From Bactrocera neohumeralis (Eukaryota > Arthropoda > Insecta > Diptera > Tephritidae): a stretch of 64,000 nt of DNA. The stretch covers positions 45,282,574 through 45,346,573 of the forward strand of contig NC_065921.1 in assembly GCF_024586455.1 (NCBI RefSeq). Reading direction: 5' to 3'. Shown piece after piece: positions 11,464-22,560 of the stretch; the first letter of the stretch is position 1, and every line of letters begins with the position of its first letter. The notes under the pieces are model-generated. The model had not been told where the DNA came from, did no database searches, and saw only the letters and a list, made by a program, of their open reading frames with translations. The translations under genes and the position numbers were made by a program.

Positions 11464-11623
11464 TTTAAAAATATAGAATTTAACAATTAATATAACACTT
11501 GAAAACACAATTCGAATTCACTTTCAATAGCGCGGGCGAATAATAAGTCAACCGTGACGTCAGCAAGAACAGCTGACTGAAAGCATTGCGTAATCTCTTT
11601 CTCTTTCATTTTTGTAGACAGAA

Positions 11624-12440
11624 GAAGAAAGAGGCCGAAATGCGTGAGTATGAAGAGCTTGATAAGCTGGCCGACAGGGGTAATGCTCGAAAATTCTACG
11701 AAAAAATGCAGCGGCTTACAGAAGGTTTCAAGACCGGAGCATACTCTTGTAGAATCCCCAAAGGTGATCTAGTGACCGATGCCCAGAGCATACTTAAATT
11801 ATGGAGGGAACACTTCTCCAGCCTGCTGAATGGTAGTGAATGCACAACGCCAGGAGAAGGCGAACCCGATTGCCCAATCGATGACGATGGAGCAGACGTT
11901 CCATTGCCCGACCATGAAGAAGTTCGAATAGCAATTACCCGCCTGAAGAACAACAAAGCGGCGGGGCCGATGGATTGCCGGCCGAGCTATTCAAACACGG
12001 CGGCGAAGCATGCATCAGCTTCTTTGTAAAATATGGTCGGACATAAGCATGCCCAACGATTGGAATTTAAGTGTGCTATGCCCAATCCATAAAAAAGGAG
12101 ACCCCAAAATCTGCGCCAACTACCGTGGGATTAGCCTCCTCAACATCGCATATACATAAGGTTCTATCGAGCGTATTGTGTGACAGATTAAAGCCCATCG
12201 TCAACAAACTGATTGGACCTTATCAGTGTGGCTTCAGACCTGGAAAATCAACAACCGATATTCACCTTGCGCCAAATCTTGGAAAAGACCCGTGAAAGGA
12301 GAATCGACACACACCACCTCTTCGTCGATTTCAAAGCTGCTTTTGACAGCACGAAAAGGAGCTGCCTTTATGCCGCGATGTCTGAATTTGGTATCCCCGC
12401 AAAACTAATACGGCTGTGTAAACTGACGTTGAGTAAAATG
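11624..12440 (+). pseudogene. RTE reverse transcriptase, N-terminal half
   Basis: Resumes the LINE frame after the P-like insertion: MREYEELDKLADRGNARKFY, then GDLVTDAQSILKLWREHFSS, then AITRLKNNKAAGP (RT block 1), frameshift, a 'CPIHKKGDPKICANYRGISL'-type block read in a second frame, LIGPYQCGFRPGKSTTD (block 2A), then HLFVDFKAAFDSTKR (block with the first catalytic Asp) and AMSEFGIPAKLIRLCKLTLS. At about 12437 the sequence jumps directly to MGLAVNEGK, so the block with the paired catalytic Asp residues (A-D-D) is deleted. Confidence 0.88.
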
Positions 12441-13096
12441 GGTCTGGCAGTGAACGAGGGCAAAACGAAATATCTCCTGTCATCAAACAAACAGTCGTCG
12501 CATTCGCGACTTGGCTCTCACGTCACTGTTGACAGTCATAACTTGTCAGCCTGGAAATCCAACGCAGGATTGCTCTTGCCAACATGTGCTACTTCGGACT
12601 GAGTAGGCAATTGATAAGTAAAGTCCTCTCTCGACGAACAAAAGCTAAACTCTATAAGTCACTCATAATTCCCGTCCTGCTATATGGTGCAGAGGCTTGG
12701 GCGATGACAGCAACCGATGAGTCGACGTTACGAGTTTTCGAGAGAAAAATTCTGCTAAAGATTTATAGTCCTTTGCGCATTGGCCACGGCGAATATCGCA
12801 TTCGATGGAACGATGAGCTGTACGAGATATACGACGACATTGACATAGTTCAGCGAATTAAAAGACAGCGGCTACGCTGGCTAGGTCATGTTGTCCGGAT
12901 GGATGAAAACACTCCAGCTCTGAAAGTATTCGACGCAATACCCGCCGGGGGAAGCAGAGGAAGAGGAAGACCTCCACTTCGTTGGAAGGACCAAGTGGAG
13001 AAGGACCTGGCTTCGCTTGGAATATCCAATTGGCGCCACGTAGCGAAAAGAAGAAACGACTGGCGCGCTGTTGTTAACTCGGCTATAATCGCGTAA
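12441..13096 (+). pseudogene. RTE reverse transcriptase C-terminal part
   Basis: Starts MGLAVNEGKTKYLLSS, shifts frame near 12584, then stays open for 170 codons: SLIIPVLLYGAEAWAM, TLRVFERKILLKIY, RIRWNDELYEIYDDID, RLRWLGHVVRMDEN, RGRGRPPLRWKDQVEKDL and a terminal WRAVVNSAIIA followed by a stop at 13096. This C-terminus is shared by all RTE copies in the window and defines the family here. The 3' UTR is very short: the stop is followed within 50 bp by the GAA tail. Confidence 0.88.
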
Positions 13097-13131
13097 GCGG
13101 TGTCTACGCCAATTAAGAAGAAGAAGAAGAT

Positions 13132-13651
13132 AGCGAATATCGCGCTGTGAGAACCCACTATTTGATACCTGAAATTGAAGCTAGTGATCCCGGCGACATT
13201 TGGTTTCAACATGACCGCGCCACTTCCCACACACCACATCAATTAATGGATTTATTGAGAGAACACTTCGGTGAGCAGATAATTTCAAATTTCAAATTTG
13301 AGTGGGTCGATTAGCCACCAAGATCGTGTGATATCACACCCTTAGACTACTTCCTGTGTGGATTTCAAAAGTCTATGTAGACAATACCGCTTTAATTCAT
13401 TTTTGGAGACCTTGGAGCAAAACATCGTGCGTGTTTTTCGCCACTTACCAGTCGAAATACTCGAACGAGTCCTCGAAAATTGGACTCAACGGGTGGACCA
13501 TCTGAGACATAGGCACAGCCGACATTTGAAAAAGAAAATCTCCAAAAAATAAATGCCAAAGAATATTTATTAGAATGATAATAAACATTTCCCAATAATA
13601 TTGAGGGTTTCTTTGTTTTTTCCTTAAAAAAGTAGGTAACCTCGAAATGGA
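13132..13651 (+). mobile_element. mariner family A, copy 1, right part
   Basis: Continues the transposase interrupted at 8780: YLIPEIEASDPGDIWFQHD (second catalytic Asp), then RATSHT, LLREHFGEQIIS, PPRSCDITPLDYFLCGF (last catalytic Asp), then a decayed C-terminus. It ends with 'agtaggtaacctcgaaatgg', which matches the inner right TIR of other family members, but the last bases are altered. Confidence 0.85.
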
Positions 13652-14879
13652 GCGAACTTGCTTTTGTTGGATATTTGCAAGACCAAGAAGAAAACGTTGT
13701 AGATACTATAAAATAATTAAATAATGTTATAAATAAATGACAAGCGTGACGTGCCTATATAAACGCGAACTTACCTTTCATTTTGAGATATGAATCCAAA
13801 ATTTTGCACACGCATTACTATCGGAATCACCTATCCGCTATCGGTGCTGCCAAATAAACTGCCAAAAATAATAATACTCTAAAAAATTTTCTTAAATTTT
13901 TACTTTTATTTATTCGTTCTTCATTTGTCACTTATTTTTCGTTCATAGTATAGTAAACAATTATCACCAACATCTCTCTGTTAACAATACATTTTCGCTT
14001 CAACGTTTCTTCATTTCTTCCCGTTTTTGAAGTGTCGTAGGTCTTAAGTAGATATAACTAAATTTTCAAAATTACCTTATTACAAAAATATTTTTTATCC
14101 AATTTAATTTTGACATTTTCTCACCATAATTTTATATGTACTATACTCGTATAACCTACAAGGACTTACTTTTGCTTCAAACATTTATGCAGCGTACTCT
14201 TTTCGCTTTATTAGATACATAATTCTTTGGAAATTTTAAGTTTTACAGGAAAGCACAAAATGTTTTTTTATTAGAAAATATATAATTTACATTTCTACTT
14301 ATATATATATTTTTTGTTAAAATTTTCTCACCATAATAGTGAAGTGTTCGTATATATGTATTACTTTGTTTGTATATGAAACTACAGTTGAAGTTAGATG
14401 TTAACGCTTTACTCTTTTTTACATTTTTACTATATTTACACAAAGTTAAAAGTATAATTACTGTTATTTTGTAAATGAGTGGCAGAAGAACATTTGCAAA
14501 ATTAAATTAATTCACAAAATGTAAAGACACGCCAGCCAATTTTGGAAGCTCAAAGCGGTTATTTGAAAAATGAAGCGACTTTATAGGTAACGAGAGCTTA
14601 AAGTCGTAGGAAACTTAAACAGAACCTTCGCTAATAACTACATATCTCTCAAACAATAAAAAAGAAAAATATTACGGCATATGTTTGACAGTTGAGGTGT
14701 AGCAAATTCGAGTAACAAGTGCTTTCCGAACGATATCTAGAAATGCTGTTCAAGTACTAGCGAGTATGCCGCCTATTGACATTCAGACATCAGAGCCGTC
14801 TACAAGGCGAAAAAAATAAAGAGAGAAAAAACAGGCTTATAATGTGGCAGTAGCGGTGGCAAACCTCATCTAAAGGATG
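13652..14879. other. intergenic, no gene recognised
   Basis: AT-rich. A short piece at about 13790-13860 ('gagatatgaatc', 'aaaattttgcacacg') matches the dispersed repeat at 51590-52060. The rest shows no supported feature. Confidence 0.45.
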
Positions 14880-15175
14880 ATGGACTCCAAATTTCCACCT
14901 AACCCAAATACTGAGTGGCCATGGATGGTTTAGAAAGTATATGTTCCAAATTAATAATGACGTTAGTCCATATTATCTGACGTGTACAAAGTGCATAGAA
15001 GACTCTGAACACGTGTTTTTTCAGTGCCCTCGTTTTTTAAACATAAAGGAAAGCTAAAACATTACTCTCGGCGTAGCGGTAAACAATTTGACAGCACATT
15101 TGTATCAGTCCTCTGATAAATGAAAAGCTGTCAGCGAAGCGTCAGCTCTAATTATGGCAAAACTAAGAAGCTAAC
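14880..15175 (+). mobile_element. R1-type LINE, C-terminal fragment
   Basis: The plus-strand frame at 14922-15038 reads HGWFRKYMFQINNDVSPYYL, then CTKCIEDSEHVFFQCPRF. This is the Cys-Cys-His-Cys block that closes ORF2 of R1/Jockey-type LINEs. After a frame break, VNNLTAHLYQSSDK and SALIMAKLRS follow, as expected for the extreme C-terminus. The rest of the element is absent. Confidence 0.75.
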
Positions 15176-16138
15176 AATGGATTAGGAGTCAGTCAGTCCG
15201 TACAATAGAAGATACTTAAATGTCTTTTTATCTCTCATGAAGTAATACCTAATCTGGTGGGTCAGTGGGAGGGACATGACTTGAAAGTAGGTTAGGTTTA
15301 GGGGTTTAAAGCGCCGCACTCTGGCTTTTGATGCTTCCCCTACTGTAAAGAGAGATGTTCCCAGTGCTGTCAAATACATTTAGCGAAATTTAATAAGGGT
15401 TGAGCGTTCTTTTGACATTCGTTTACCCCAAAACTGACTTATACTTGTGTTTTTCACTGTGGTGGCACAGAAATTTACGTCTAAGTTCTACTTTATATTT
15501 AAATTTTTGACTTAGAAGAGCTTCTGCTCGTGATAACTAAAATATTTGTTTTTCTTATGCGTTGTATAAAAATGTTTTGTTGTAATTCGATTTTTGAGTC
15601 ACTTAGTGGTAGGATATACATATATATTTCACGCTTTTGTTTTAGTTATTTCACTACCATTTGTGCATACAATCGATCGGTTTATATTTGGCGGATTAGT
15701 AGTATTATATTTTTTATGGAGTTTATCTCTGCCTATCAAATTTACATATCTGAAGTGAAAAATTCCTTACTAGATATATATATTTTTATTCTTAACATAT
15801 TTCGTTCAAAAAATCTATTCTTTTTTGATATTGAGTCACTTTTTTAACACAAAATGTTACCTACTCTTTGAGCCAACATATAATTCTTTGACTACCTTCT
15901 TATATTATATATATTAACTTTTTGATTTATGTTATCATATAAATGTTTTGGTATTCCAAATAATAAAACACCAGCTATTAAACAAACTCTTTAAGGTTGT
16001 AATAGTTTTGTATTTAGTTTGCCAAAGTTTTTTAGTCGGAATTAGAAACTTGACTGGGAACAATAAAAATTACATCGATTGCGTTGGATACTTAAATAAC
16101 GTTAGAAGTAATACCAATATCCAGAATAGCAAGTTCTA
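15176..16138. other. intergenic, no gene recognised
   Basis: AT-rich with no supported coding sequence. A 'gtaggttaggtttag' motif lies at 15287-15301. The plus frame of 105 codons at 15530-15847 is hydrophobic and AT-driven, with no recognisable domain. Confidence 0.45.
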
Positions 16139-16958
16139 ACGGATGATCCAAGTATAGGTAATTTCTTCTGTAGCCTTTTTTTGACAGATCTCGAGTGAGT
16201 CGTGACAAGCTGCCATATATGAAGAGTCGATTCTTCGCCTTTCGCAGCAACTAAGACTGACGTATGAAGGACTTGGCGCATTTTACGTCGAGATCTTAAA
16301 TTGGAAGTGTACAAAATGCAGCTTATGCAAGTACTGAAGCCGTTCGACCTTCCCAAGCGACATTGCTTTGGTCTATGTGGTCCTGAAAAGTTCCAAGAAG
16401 ATCCGACGTTTTCGAGTCACATTTTGTTTTGGGATGAAGAGCAACTTAAAGAAATTCAAGAGTTGCGATTTCATCCAGAAAAAAAAAAACGGTTTGGTAT
16501 GGTTTGTGGGCCGTTGAAACCATCGGTCCATATTTCTTCAAAAATGATGCCTTTGGGAACGTTACCGTCATTCGCGCCATGAAAATCGACTATTTGATGC
16601 CTCAAAGTGAATTTTTTTCAGCAATACGGCGCCACTTCCTATACATCGCATCAATCTATTAATTTTTTGAGAGAACACTTCGGTGAGCAGATGATTTCGA
16701 GTTTTGGGCCACCAAGATAGTGTGATATTACACCGTTAGACTTTTTATTCCGAGGATAAAGTCCATTCGGACAATTCCGCTTCGATTCAGGATGGATGGA
16801 CCATCTGAGAAGTAGCCGTAGACATTTGAAAGAGATAATATTAAAAAAAAAAATGCCAAAGAATGTTTTTTCGAATAACAATAAACATCCTTAATTCAAT
16901 TTGAAGTTTATATGCTTTTTCTTTTAAAAAGTAGGTAAACTCAAAATGGATCACCCAC
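16139..16958 (+). mobile_element. mariner family A, copy 2
   Basis: Bounded by TA on both sides (16137-16138 and 16959-16960). The ends are 'acggatgatcca' on the left and the inverse, 'tggatcacccac', on the right, imperfectly matched. The interior carries decayed transposase blocks: LKPFDLPKR, FGLCGPEKFQEDPTF, SHILFWDEEQLKEIQELRFH, then the WFQQD region degraded, then the C-terminal region. About 820 bp, so roughly one third of a full element is missing. Stops and frameshifts throughout. Confidence 0.85.
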
Positions 16959-18300
16959 TATTTTCACAGCATATCCAAGTACAGATAATTAAACAAATTA
17001 TGAGCGTTTTGAGAAGCTTTTTGATAGCAGTAACCCGCTCGAATGGTTTGTCGATTCCGTCTTTAAAACCTTGTATTGTTGTTATCCAGAGCATGAAACC
17101 AAACCCATTTCCTGTGCACTGGTAGTTAAAAAAAATTACTGGGTCCCTTGTTTGTTAACTAAGTTCATACTTTCACTTATTTTTCTATCACATAGCATGC
17201 CAACTTAATTTTTGCAAGTGTCAAAATGATGGTAAGCTTTTCGAATGTTTTTCATAGTTAAAAAATTGTTATGAGCATCCGTCAATTAAAGACATCTATA
17301 CACACATATATACTTCGAGAGTCTAGTAATAGCATTTTATAGCAAATTGTGTGTTTTTTATACAAAATTAGTTTGCCTAAAGCGTTACTTATTTTTAATA
17401 CTAAATATAAAGTTCCTATATTCTAGAAATAAGCAAAAGTCGTCGTAGTTATTATAGGTTAGTGTTAAAATTTTAATCGATATGCACTTTAATTTTATAG
17501 ATACACCAATTTTCTCTAATTTTTGAGAAAGATGAAAAGAAATTCGAAGATTTTTGTTTAAGTTCTGTTAGAGATTTAAGATTTATAAAACCTGATGTTT
17601 CAATAATGTTGTAAAACGAAAAAAAATAAATAGAGAGCTGTATATTTATGTAATATATTTTGCCATAACAGGCGTTCCTAATAGCTTTTAATTACATATA
17701 CATATATTTCATCCAAAAACCAATACCGATAAACAGTGACTGATCTAGAATTTCTTTGTGGGGGTTTTCCTTTTAACATTTTTTTATATTGATGTTTCCT
17801 TGTACATAGAGTACATTAGACTTTAAGTCGTGGTGCAATACCCATTTACTTATCTACTCTACACATTCTTTTGAATTTGAATAAAAAATCTCTACCTCTC
17901 CAGTGGATCCGCCAGTTTCCAGCGAAGTTTATAAAATTAGAGCTTACTTGTAATTATTATGTAAGTATTTATTACTATGACTTTAGAAGAGAGTTAAAAT
18001 AATTTGGTTTTAATTAAGTGATTTATTTTAGTATATTACTATATTTAGTAGTATTTTCAATGAAATGTTTTATTATCTTCGAAAATGTTAGTGTTCGAAA
18101 TATATTTTTTGTGTGTTTTATTTCAATACAATTTGTATTCCTTTGAGGCACATTTAGTTTTATTTTGCTTAAGTTTAGGAAAAAATTATAGTGTCTTCAT
18201 TTATGATATCTTTCAGTACCACGATTAGCTTTTATACACGAACTCATATAAAATTATGATTATACTCTTGCAACATGTTGCTATAGAGAATAGTAGTTTT
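16959..18300. other. intergenic, no gene recognised
   Basis: AT-rich sequence with TATA-rich tracts. No open frame longer than 60 codons appears and no repeat family is recognised. Confidence 0.5.
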
Positions 18301-18860
18301 GTTCACTTAACGGTTCTACATACCACCTAAAACTAATCGAGATAGATAGAGGGTAATACGTGCAAGTTGTAACTTGAGTAAAAAGTGAGATATCTTGATG
18401 AAACTTGGTATGCGCGTTTCTTGGCAAAAAGGAAAGGAAACGCATAAAGTACCATAAGCAAGCACTAAATTAAGATATAAAACTCTAATTTGACACAGGA
18501 GGATGGTTGTGGGCAAGCAATTTTGAAAAAGTGGCCGAGGCCCCGCCCTCTAATAAGTTCACTTTAGCAAATATTATGAGAACTCCTACCGACAGTGGGG
18601 ATATGGTTGAAAAAGGATGACAAGCTTGCTTAGTACCCATATAACGGTACTGTTAAGAATTACTAAAAGCGCGATAAATGAATAACTAAATGCGACCAAC
18701 TAAATTGAAGTTCAGAGAGAATCCTTTCCTGATAGTAGTATGTCTCTGTGCAGCAAATGGGTTGAATTCAGTCAATACTTCTCTTAGCCCCATATACCTA
18801 TTAAATAGATTTTCGAACTCCCGGGTGACATAAAACGGCATATAACGGCCAATATATGAG
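18301..18860 (+). repeat. dispersed AT-rich repeat, copy 2
   Basis: Contains 'gatgaaacttggta', 'gccccgccctctaa' and 'gccccatatacctat' in the order seen for this repeat elsewhere in the window (2915-3235; inverted at 21540-21790 and 58712-58800). Non-coding. Confidence 0.55.
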
Positions 18861-19719
18861 TTATGTACAATAATCCAGACCTTGCTTTGGAGGAAAGCAA
18901 TGACTGCCATCCAGATCACTTAACAGTAGACGAGGGAAACGAGTTGTTTCGACTTGTAAATTATATTTAGAATACTTGTGTAAAATTTCTCTAAGATCGG
19001 TTGAGAAGTTCGCAGGAAATCTTGACAACCCTTAAGTGAGCTGGTTTCATTGAACGTTCGAAAAGGTGATTAGTGTCATGCGGGATTCATTATATGGAGG
19101 AAAGAGGAGTTGTATGTTAAAGACTTTTCTGGATAAGTACGAGTTTAACCTACTACAGTATTCAAAAAGATGTTGCGTAAGGGTCACTCTGGTTTCAAGC
19201 GATAACTCGAGCTCTGGTTCTGCTACGGGTGGTGCTTGGACTGAACGTTTGCTAAACACTGGGAAGGAGTCGGTGAAGGTGTTAATAGATATATTGTGAA
19301 TGGCATTTAGTTCCCACGTCTGAAATTTGGTCGCTATATTGTTTTAAATGATCGACATGTTGGCGGAATGTTCTCCTGATGTTCCTAGGAGGCGGTTTCC
19401 CTACAAGCAGGTAACTACGGGCCTGGTTTCTGTATATTATACTCTTTAGTTTGTAATAGTAATTCTTTTTCAATTTGATTCGTCACTTATAACCGTGCTA
19501 AATATTTCTCTTTTTTAAACGACTCCAAATCAGAAACGAAACTTATAGAAAAATATTCTGATTACAGTAAAAAATACCACAGCTTACTGAGGTCCATTTT
19601 CGAAAAATAGAAATAATATGTTTTATATAGGCCCGAGCAGGAATCACACCAGATCGGATGAAAATTATTTGAAGTATACATACATGAAGTTTTGAAGTTT
19701 TGAAGCAAGTATTATACAT
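18861..19719. other. intergenic, no gene recognised
   Basis: Opposing short frames (19047-19299) overlap each other and show no domain. Nothing is supported. Confidence 0.4.
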
Positions 19720-19873
19720 ACATAAATATATGTTTCTATATAGTAAACTGGAAATAGTAGGTGATATATTCAAATGGAAAGTAAGAAACATTCCGGATAT
19801 GTCTTTTAAGGTGAGCTTCGAAACCATTTAACTTTTACAAAGACAATTACTAACTTCCAAAGGAGTCCTAAAG
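19720..19873 (+). repeat. repeat unit U1 (interrupted by RTE)
   Basis: Shares blocks with 22345-22555: 'tgtttctatatag', 'ttgaaagtaagaaa'-like, 'aaggygagctt', then 'actyccaaa'. The match resumes right of the RTE copy at 20850-20890 ('gttttgaaaa' and 'ttcgac/ttat'). So this is one repeat unit split by the LINE insertion at 19874. Confidence 0.6.
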
Positions 19874-20834
19874 TTCTCTGATCGCCATTCACTTGGGAGT
19901 GGCCAGAAAGTATTCTTTTGCACATAGCTCAAGCAGCTCACAACTTCCGGTCTTTGACCAAGTATCCTCTGGGTAGCCTAAGGACATCCGTTCGAAGGCG
20001 AGCTAAAGTGAGAAAGACATACATATCATTGATTTCATCGGCCTCAACACCCGCGACGATAGTTCTGCTTTCTCTAGGCAGGACAAGGAAGCACAGAAAA
20101 TGGGTCTGGCAGTGAACGAGGGCAAGACGAAATATCTCCTGTCATCAAACAAACAGTCGTCGCACTCGCGACTTGGCTCTCCCGTCACTGTTGACAGTCA
20201 TAACTTTGAAGTTGTAGACAATTTCGTCTATTTAGGAACCAGTATTAACACCACCAACAATGTCAGCCTGGAAATCCAACGCAGGATTGCTCTTGCCAAC
20301 AGGTGCTCCTTCGGACTGAGTAGGCAATTGAAAAGTAAAGTCCTCTTTCGACGAACAAAAGCCAAACTCTATAAGTCGCTCATAATTCCCGTCCTGCTAT
20401 ATGGTGCAGAGGCTTGGACGATGTCAACAACTGATGAGTCGACGTTACGAGTTTTCGAGAAAAAGGTTCTGCTGAAGATTTATGGTCCTTTGCGCATTGC
20501 CAACCGCAGGCCATGGAACGATGAGCTGTACGAGATATTCGACGACATTGACATAGTTCAGCGAATTAAAAGAGAGCGGCTACGCTGGCTAGGTCATGTT
20601 GTCCGGATGGACGAAAACATTCTAGCTGTGAAAGTATTCGACGCAGTACCCGCCGGGGGAAGCAGAGGAAGAGGAAGACCTCCACTCCGTTGGAAGGACC
20701 AAGTGGAGAAGGGCCTGGCTACGCTTGGAATATACAATTGGCGCCACGTAGCGAAAAGAAGAAACGACTAGCGCGCTGTTGTTAACTCGGCTACAATCGC
20801 GTAAGCGGTGTCTACGCCAATTAAGAAGAAGAAG
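19874..20834 (+). mobile_element. RTE-like LINE, deleted copy with target-site duplication
   Basis: Has both the LINE 5' leader (from 'ttctctgatcgcc') and its 3' end with a (GAA)n tail. Everything from the endonuclease through the A-D-D block is deleted; the junction is near 20022. The remaining frame of 20100-20771 is open for 223 codons (NEGKTKYLLSSNKQSS through VEKGLATLGIYNWRHVAKRR) and stops early. The flanks carry 'aaaggagtcctaaag' (19859-19873) and 'aaaggagccctaaag' (20835-20849), a 15-bp target-site duplication with one mismatch. It has the structure of a LINE non-autonomous derivative. Confidence 0.92.
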
Positions 20835-20944
20835 AAAGGAGCCCTAAAGATATGTTTTTGAAAATTGTTCGACTATATGTTTTTCGAGCCTGTCAAAAAA
20901 CTTTTTTTGAGTACTATAAAATATGTTCACGACTTACGCCTGAT

Positions 20945-22340
20945 CAATGTTTACAAATCGTGCAACTTTAATACAAATATTTGTGGCCAACATAATCGGT
21001 TTACTGTGCTTACTAATTACGACACCATCACCCATCTTGAGATCCGGCATTCATTATTGGATAATATTCGACCGAATAGGTCATGACAAACACGCAGGGA
21101 GGAAAATATAGCAGTCATAGCTGGGAGTGTACACGAAGGCCATGGAGAGTCGATTCGCACAAAACACATTTTGTTGAAAAACTGAAACCGCTCGACCCAA
21201 CCGACATTGTTTCGCTCCATGGACTCTTGAAAAGTTTCAAAAAGATCCGACGTTTTCAAGCCAAATTTTGTTCAGTGGTCAGGCTCTTTTCTGCCGCATT
21301 AGAAATGTTAACAAGCAAGATTGCCGCGTTTGGAACAAAGAGCAACCTGAAGAGATTTAAAAGGTGACATTTCATCCAGAAAACAAGTTCGGGTGTCAGA
21401 AAAACTCTCGCAATAAAGTGATAATCGGTTTCATTATACGTCATTTACATATTTTTCAAATACCGTATTTTTGTAAAGTTTTATTCCGCTATCATCATTG
21501 GTTCTTAATGTTTATACTCGTATTATACAGAGAAGGCATCAGATGGCCACGCCCACTTTTCCAAAAAAATTACGTCCAAATATGCCCTTCCCTAATGTGA
21601 TTTCTAAATTTCACTTTAATATCTTTATTTATGGCTTAGTTATGACACTTTATCGGTTTTCGTTTTCCGCCATTTTGTGGGCAAGGCAGTGGGCCGATTT
21701 TGCCCATTTTCGAACTTAACCTTCTTATGGAGCCAAGGAATACGTGACCAAGTTTCATCGGTGACAGAACGGACAGCATCCGTTAATAGTCGATCACGGT
21801 ATATATAACTATATCTGATGCCTACAAAAACTATAATACTCTCCTTAGGAGTTCGTGATCTCTGCGACATTGAGGTTTCAACAAGACAGCGCGACATTAA
21901 CTTTCAACAAGACAGCGAAACTTCCCACACATCGCAACAATCAATAGATTTATTGACTACTTCGGTGAGCAGATAACTTCACGATTTGGGCCGGTCGATT
22001 GATCACCAAGATCGTGCGATGTCACAGCGTTTGACTTTTTCCTGTGGGGATATGCAAAGTTTAAAGTCTATGCGAGCAATCCGGCTTCGATTTAGGCCTT
22101 GGAGCAAACATCACGCATGTCTGTCGCGAGTTACCAGTCGAAATGCTCGAACGAGTCATCGAAAGTTGTACTGAACGGAAGGACCTTTGGGACGTAAACG
22201 AGGTCAACATTTGAAAGATAGAATCTGCAGTAAATAAATGTCAAAGAATGTTCTTTCGAATGATAAAAAATATTTCCCATTATATTTGAAGTTTCTGTGT
22301 TTTTTCTTTAAAAAAGTGAGGAACCTCGAAATGGATAACC
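20945..22340 (+). mobile_element. mariner family A, copy 3, interrupted
   Basis: Starts with sequence matching the N-terminal half of the copy at 55224 ('aatcggtttact', 'gtacacgaaggcc'), passes VEKLKPLDPTDIVS-LHGLLKSFKK and the FHPE block to about 21445, and resumes at about 21860 with 'tcaacaagacagcg' through 'cctcgaaatgga'. The sequence between, about 21540-21790, is a dispersed repeat. There is no clean 5' TIR, and the 3' end lacks the last bases. Non-functional. Confidence 0.75.
21540..21790 (-). repeat. dispersed repeat inserted in mariner copy 3
   Basis: Reads 'ggccacgcccac' ... 'ccgccattttgtgggc' ... 'accaagtttcatcgg', the inverse of the 'ccgatgaaacttggt...' repeat at 18390-18560. It separates the two parts of mariner copy 3, so it is either younger than that copy or was swapped in by deletion. 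Confidence 0.5.
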
Positions 22341-22560
22341 ATTCGCATGTGTGTTTCTATATAGCATGATGGAAATAAGCGATACATATATTCTAATTGA
22401 AAGTAAGAAATACATTGAATATCTCTTATAAGGCGAGCTTCAGTTTTGCCCATTGAATAGTTAAATAGTTCCAAGGAGAATCATTAACTCCCAAAAGGTG
22501 TCAACAAAGTATAGTTTTGAAAACTATTCGATTATCCATCTTTCGGCCATGCTCACCAGT
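22341..22560 (+). repeat. repeat unit U2 (uninterrupted)
   Basis: Uninterrupted relative of U1. It has 'ttgaaagtaagaaat' and 'aaggcgagcttc', then 'actcccaaaaggtgtc', then 'agttttgaaaactattcg', with no LINE between. It therefore serves as a paralogous empty site for the RTE insertion at 19874. Confidence 0.6.

Larger units (their letters stand above)
10133..11614 (-). mobile_element. P-like DNA transposon with THAP domain, internally deleted
   Basis: A 1482-bp insertion in the RTE element. The ends form imperfect inverted repeats of about 31 bp, both starting with CA as in P elements: left 'caagaatgatagaaacaaga', right (reverse complement) 'caaaaatgaaagagaaagag', both continuing to 'cgcaatg'. 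Subterminal blocks with 'gtcacggttga' are also inverted. The flanks carry the same 9 bases 'tagacagaa' (10124-10132 and 11615-11623); P elements make 8-bp duplications, so one base may match by chance. On the minus strand it encodes an N-terminal THAP-like zinc finger and a C-terminal P-transposase segment. The middle catalytic part is missing. A full P-like element would be expected to be about 3 kb. Confidence 0.85.
8781..13131 (+). mobile_element. RTE-like LINE, longest copy
   Basis: Non-LTR retrotransposon of the APE-endonuclease plus reverse-transcriptase type, closest to RTE-like elements. The 5' leader starts near 'agttctctgatcgcc' (about 8785), as in the copy at 19874. An endonuclease frame occupies 8994-9735, a linker follows to about 10130, and RT sequence runs from 11624 to 13096, closing with 'gtaagcggtgtctacgcc' and a (GAA)n tail. 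The element is interrupted by a P-like transposon (10133-11614). It carries several frameshifts and has lost the RT catalytic box. It lies inside a mariner copy. It cannot move by itself. Confidence 0.9.
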
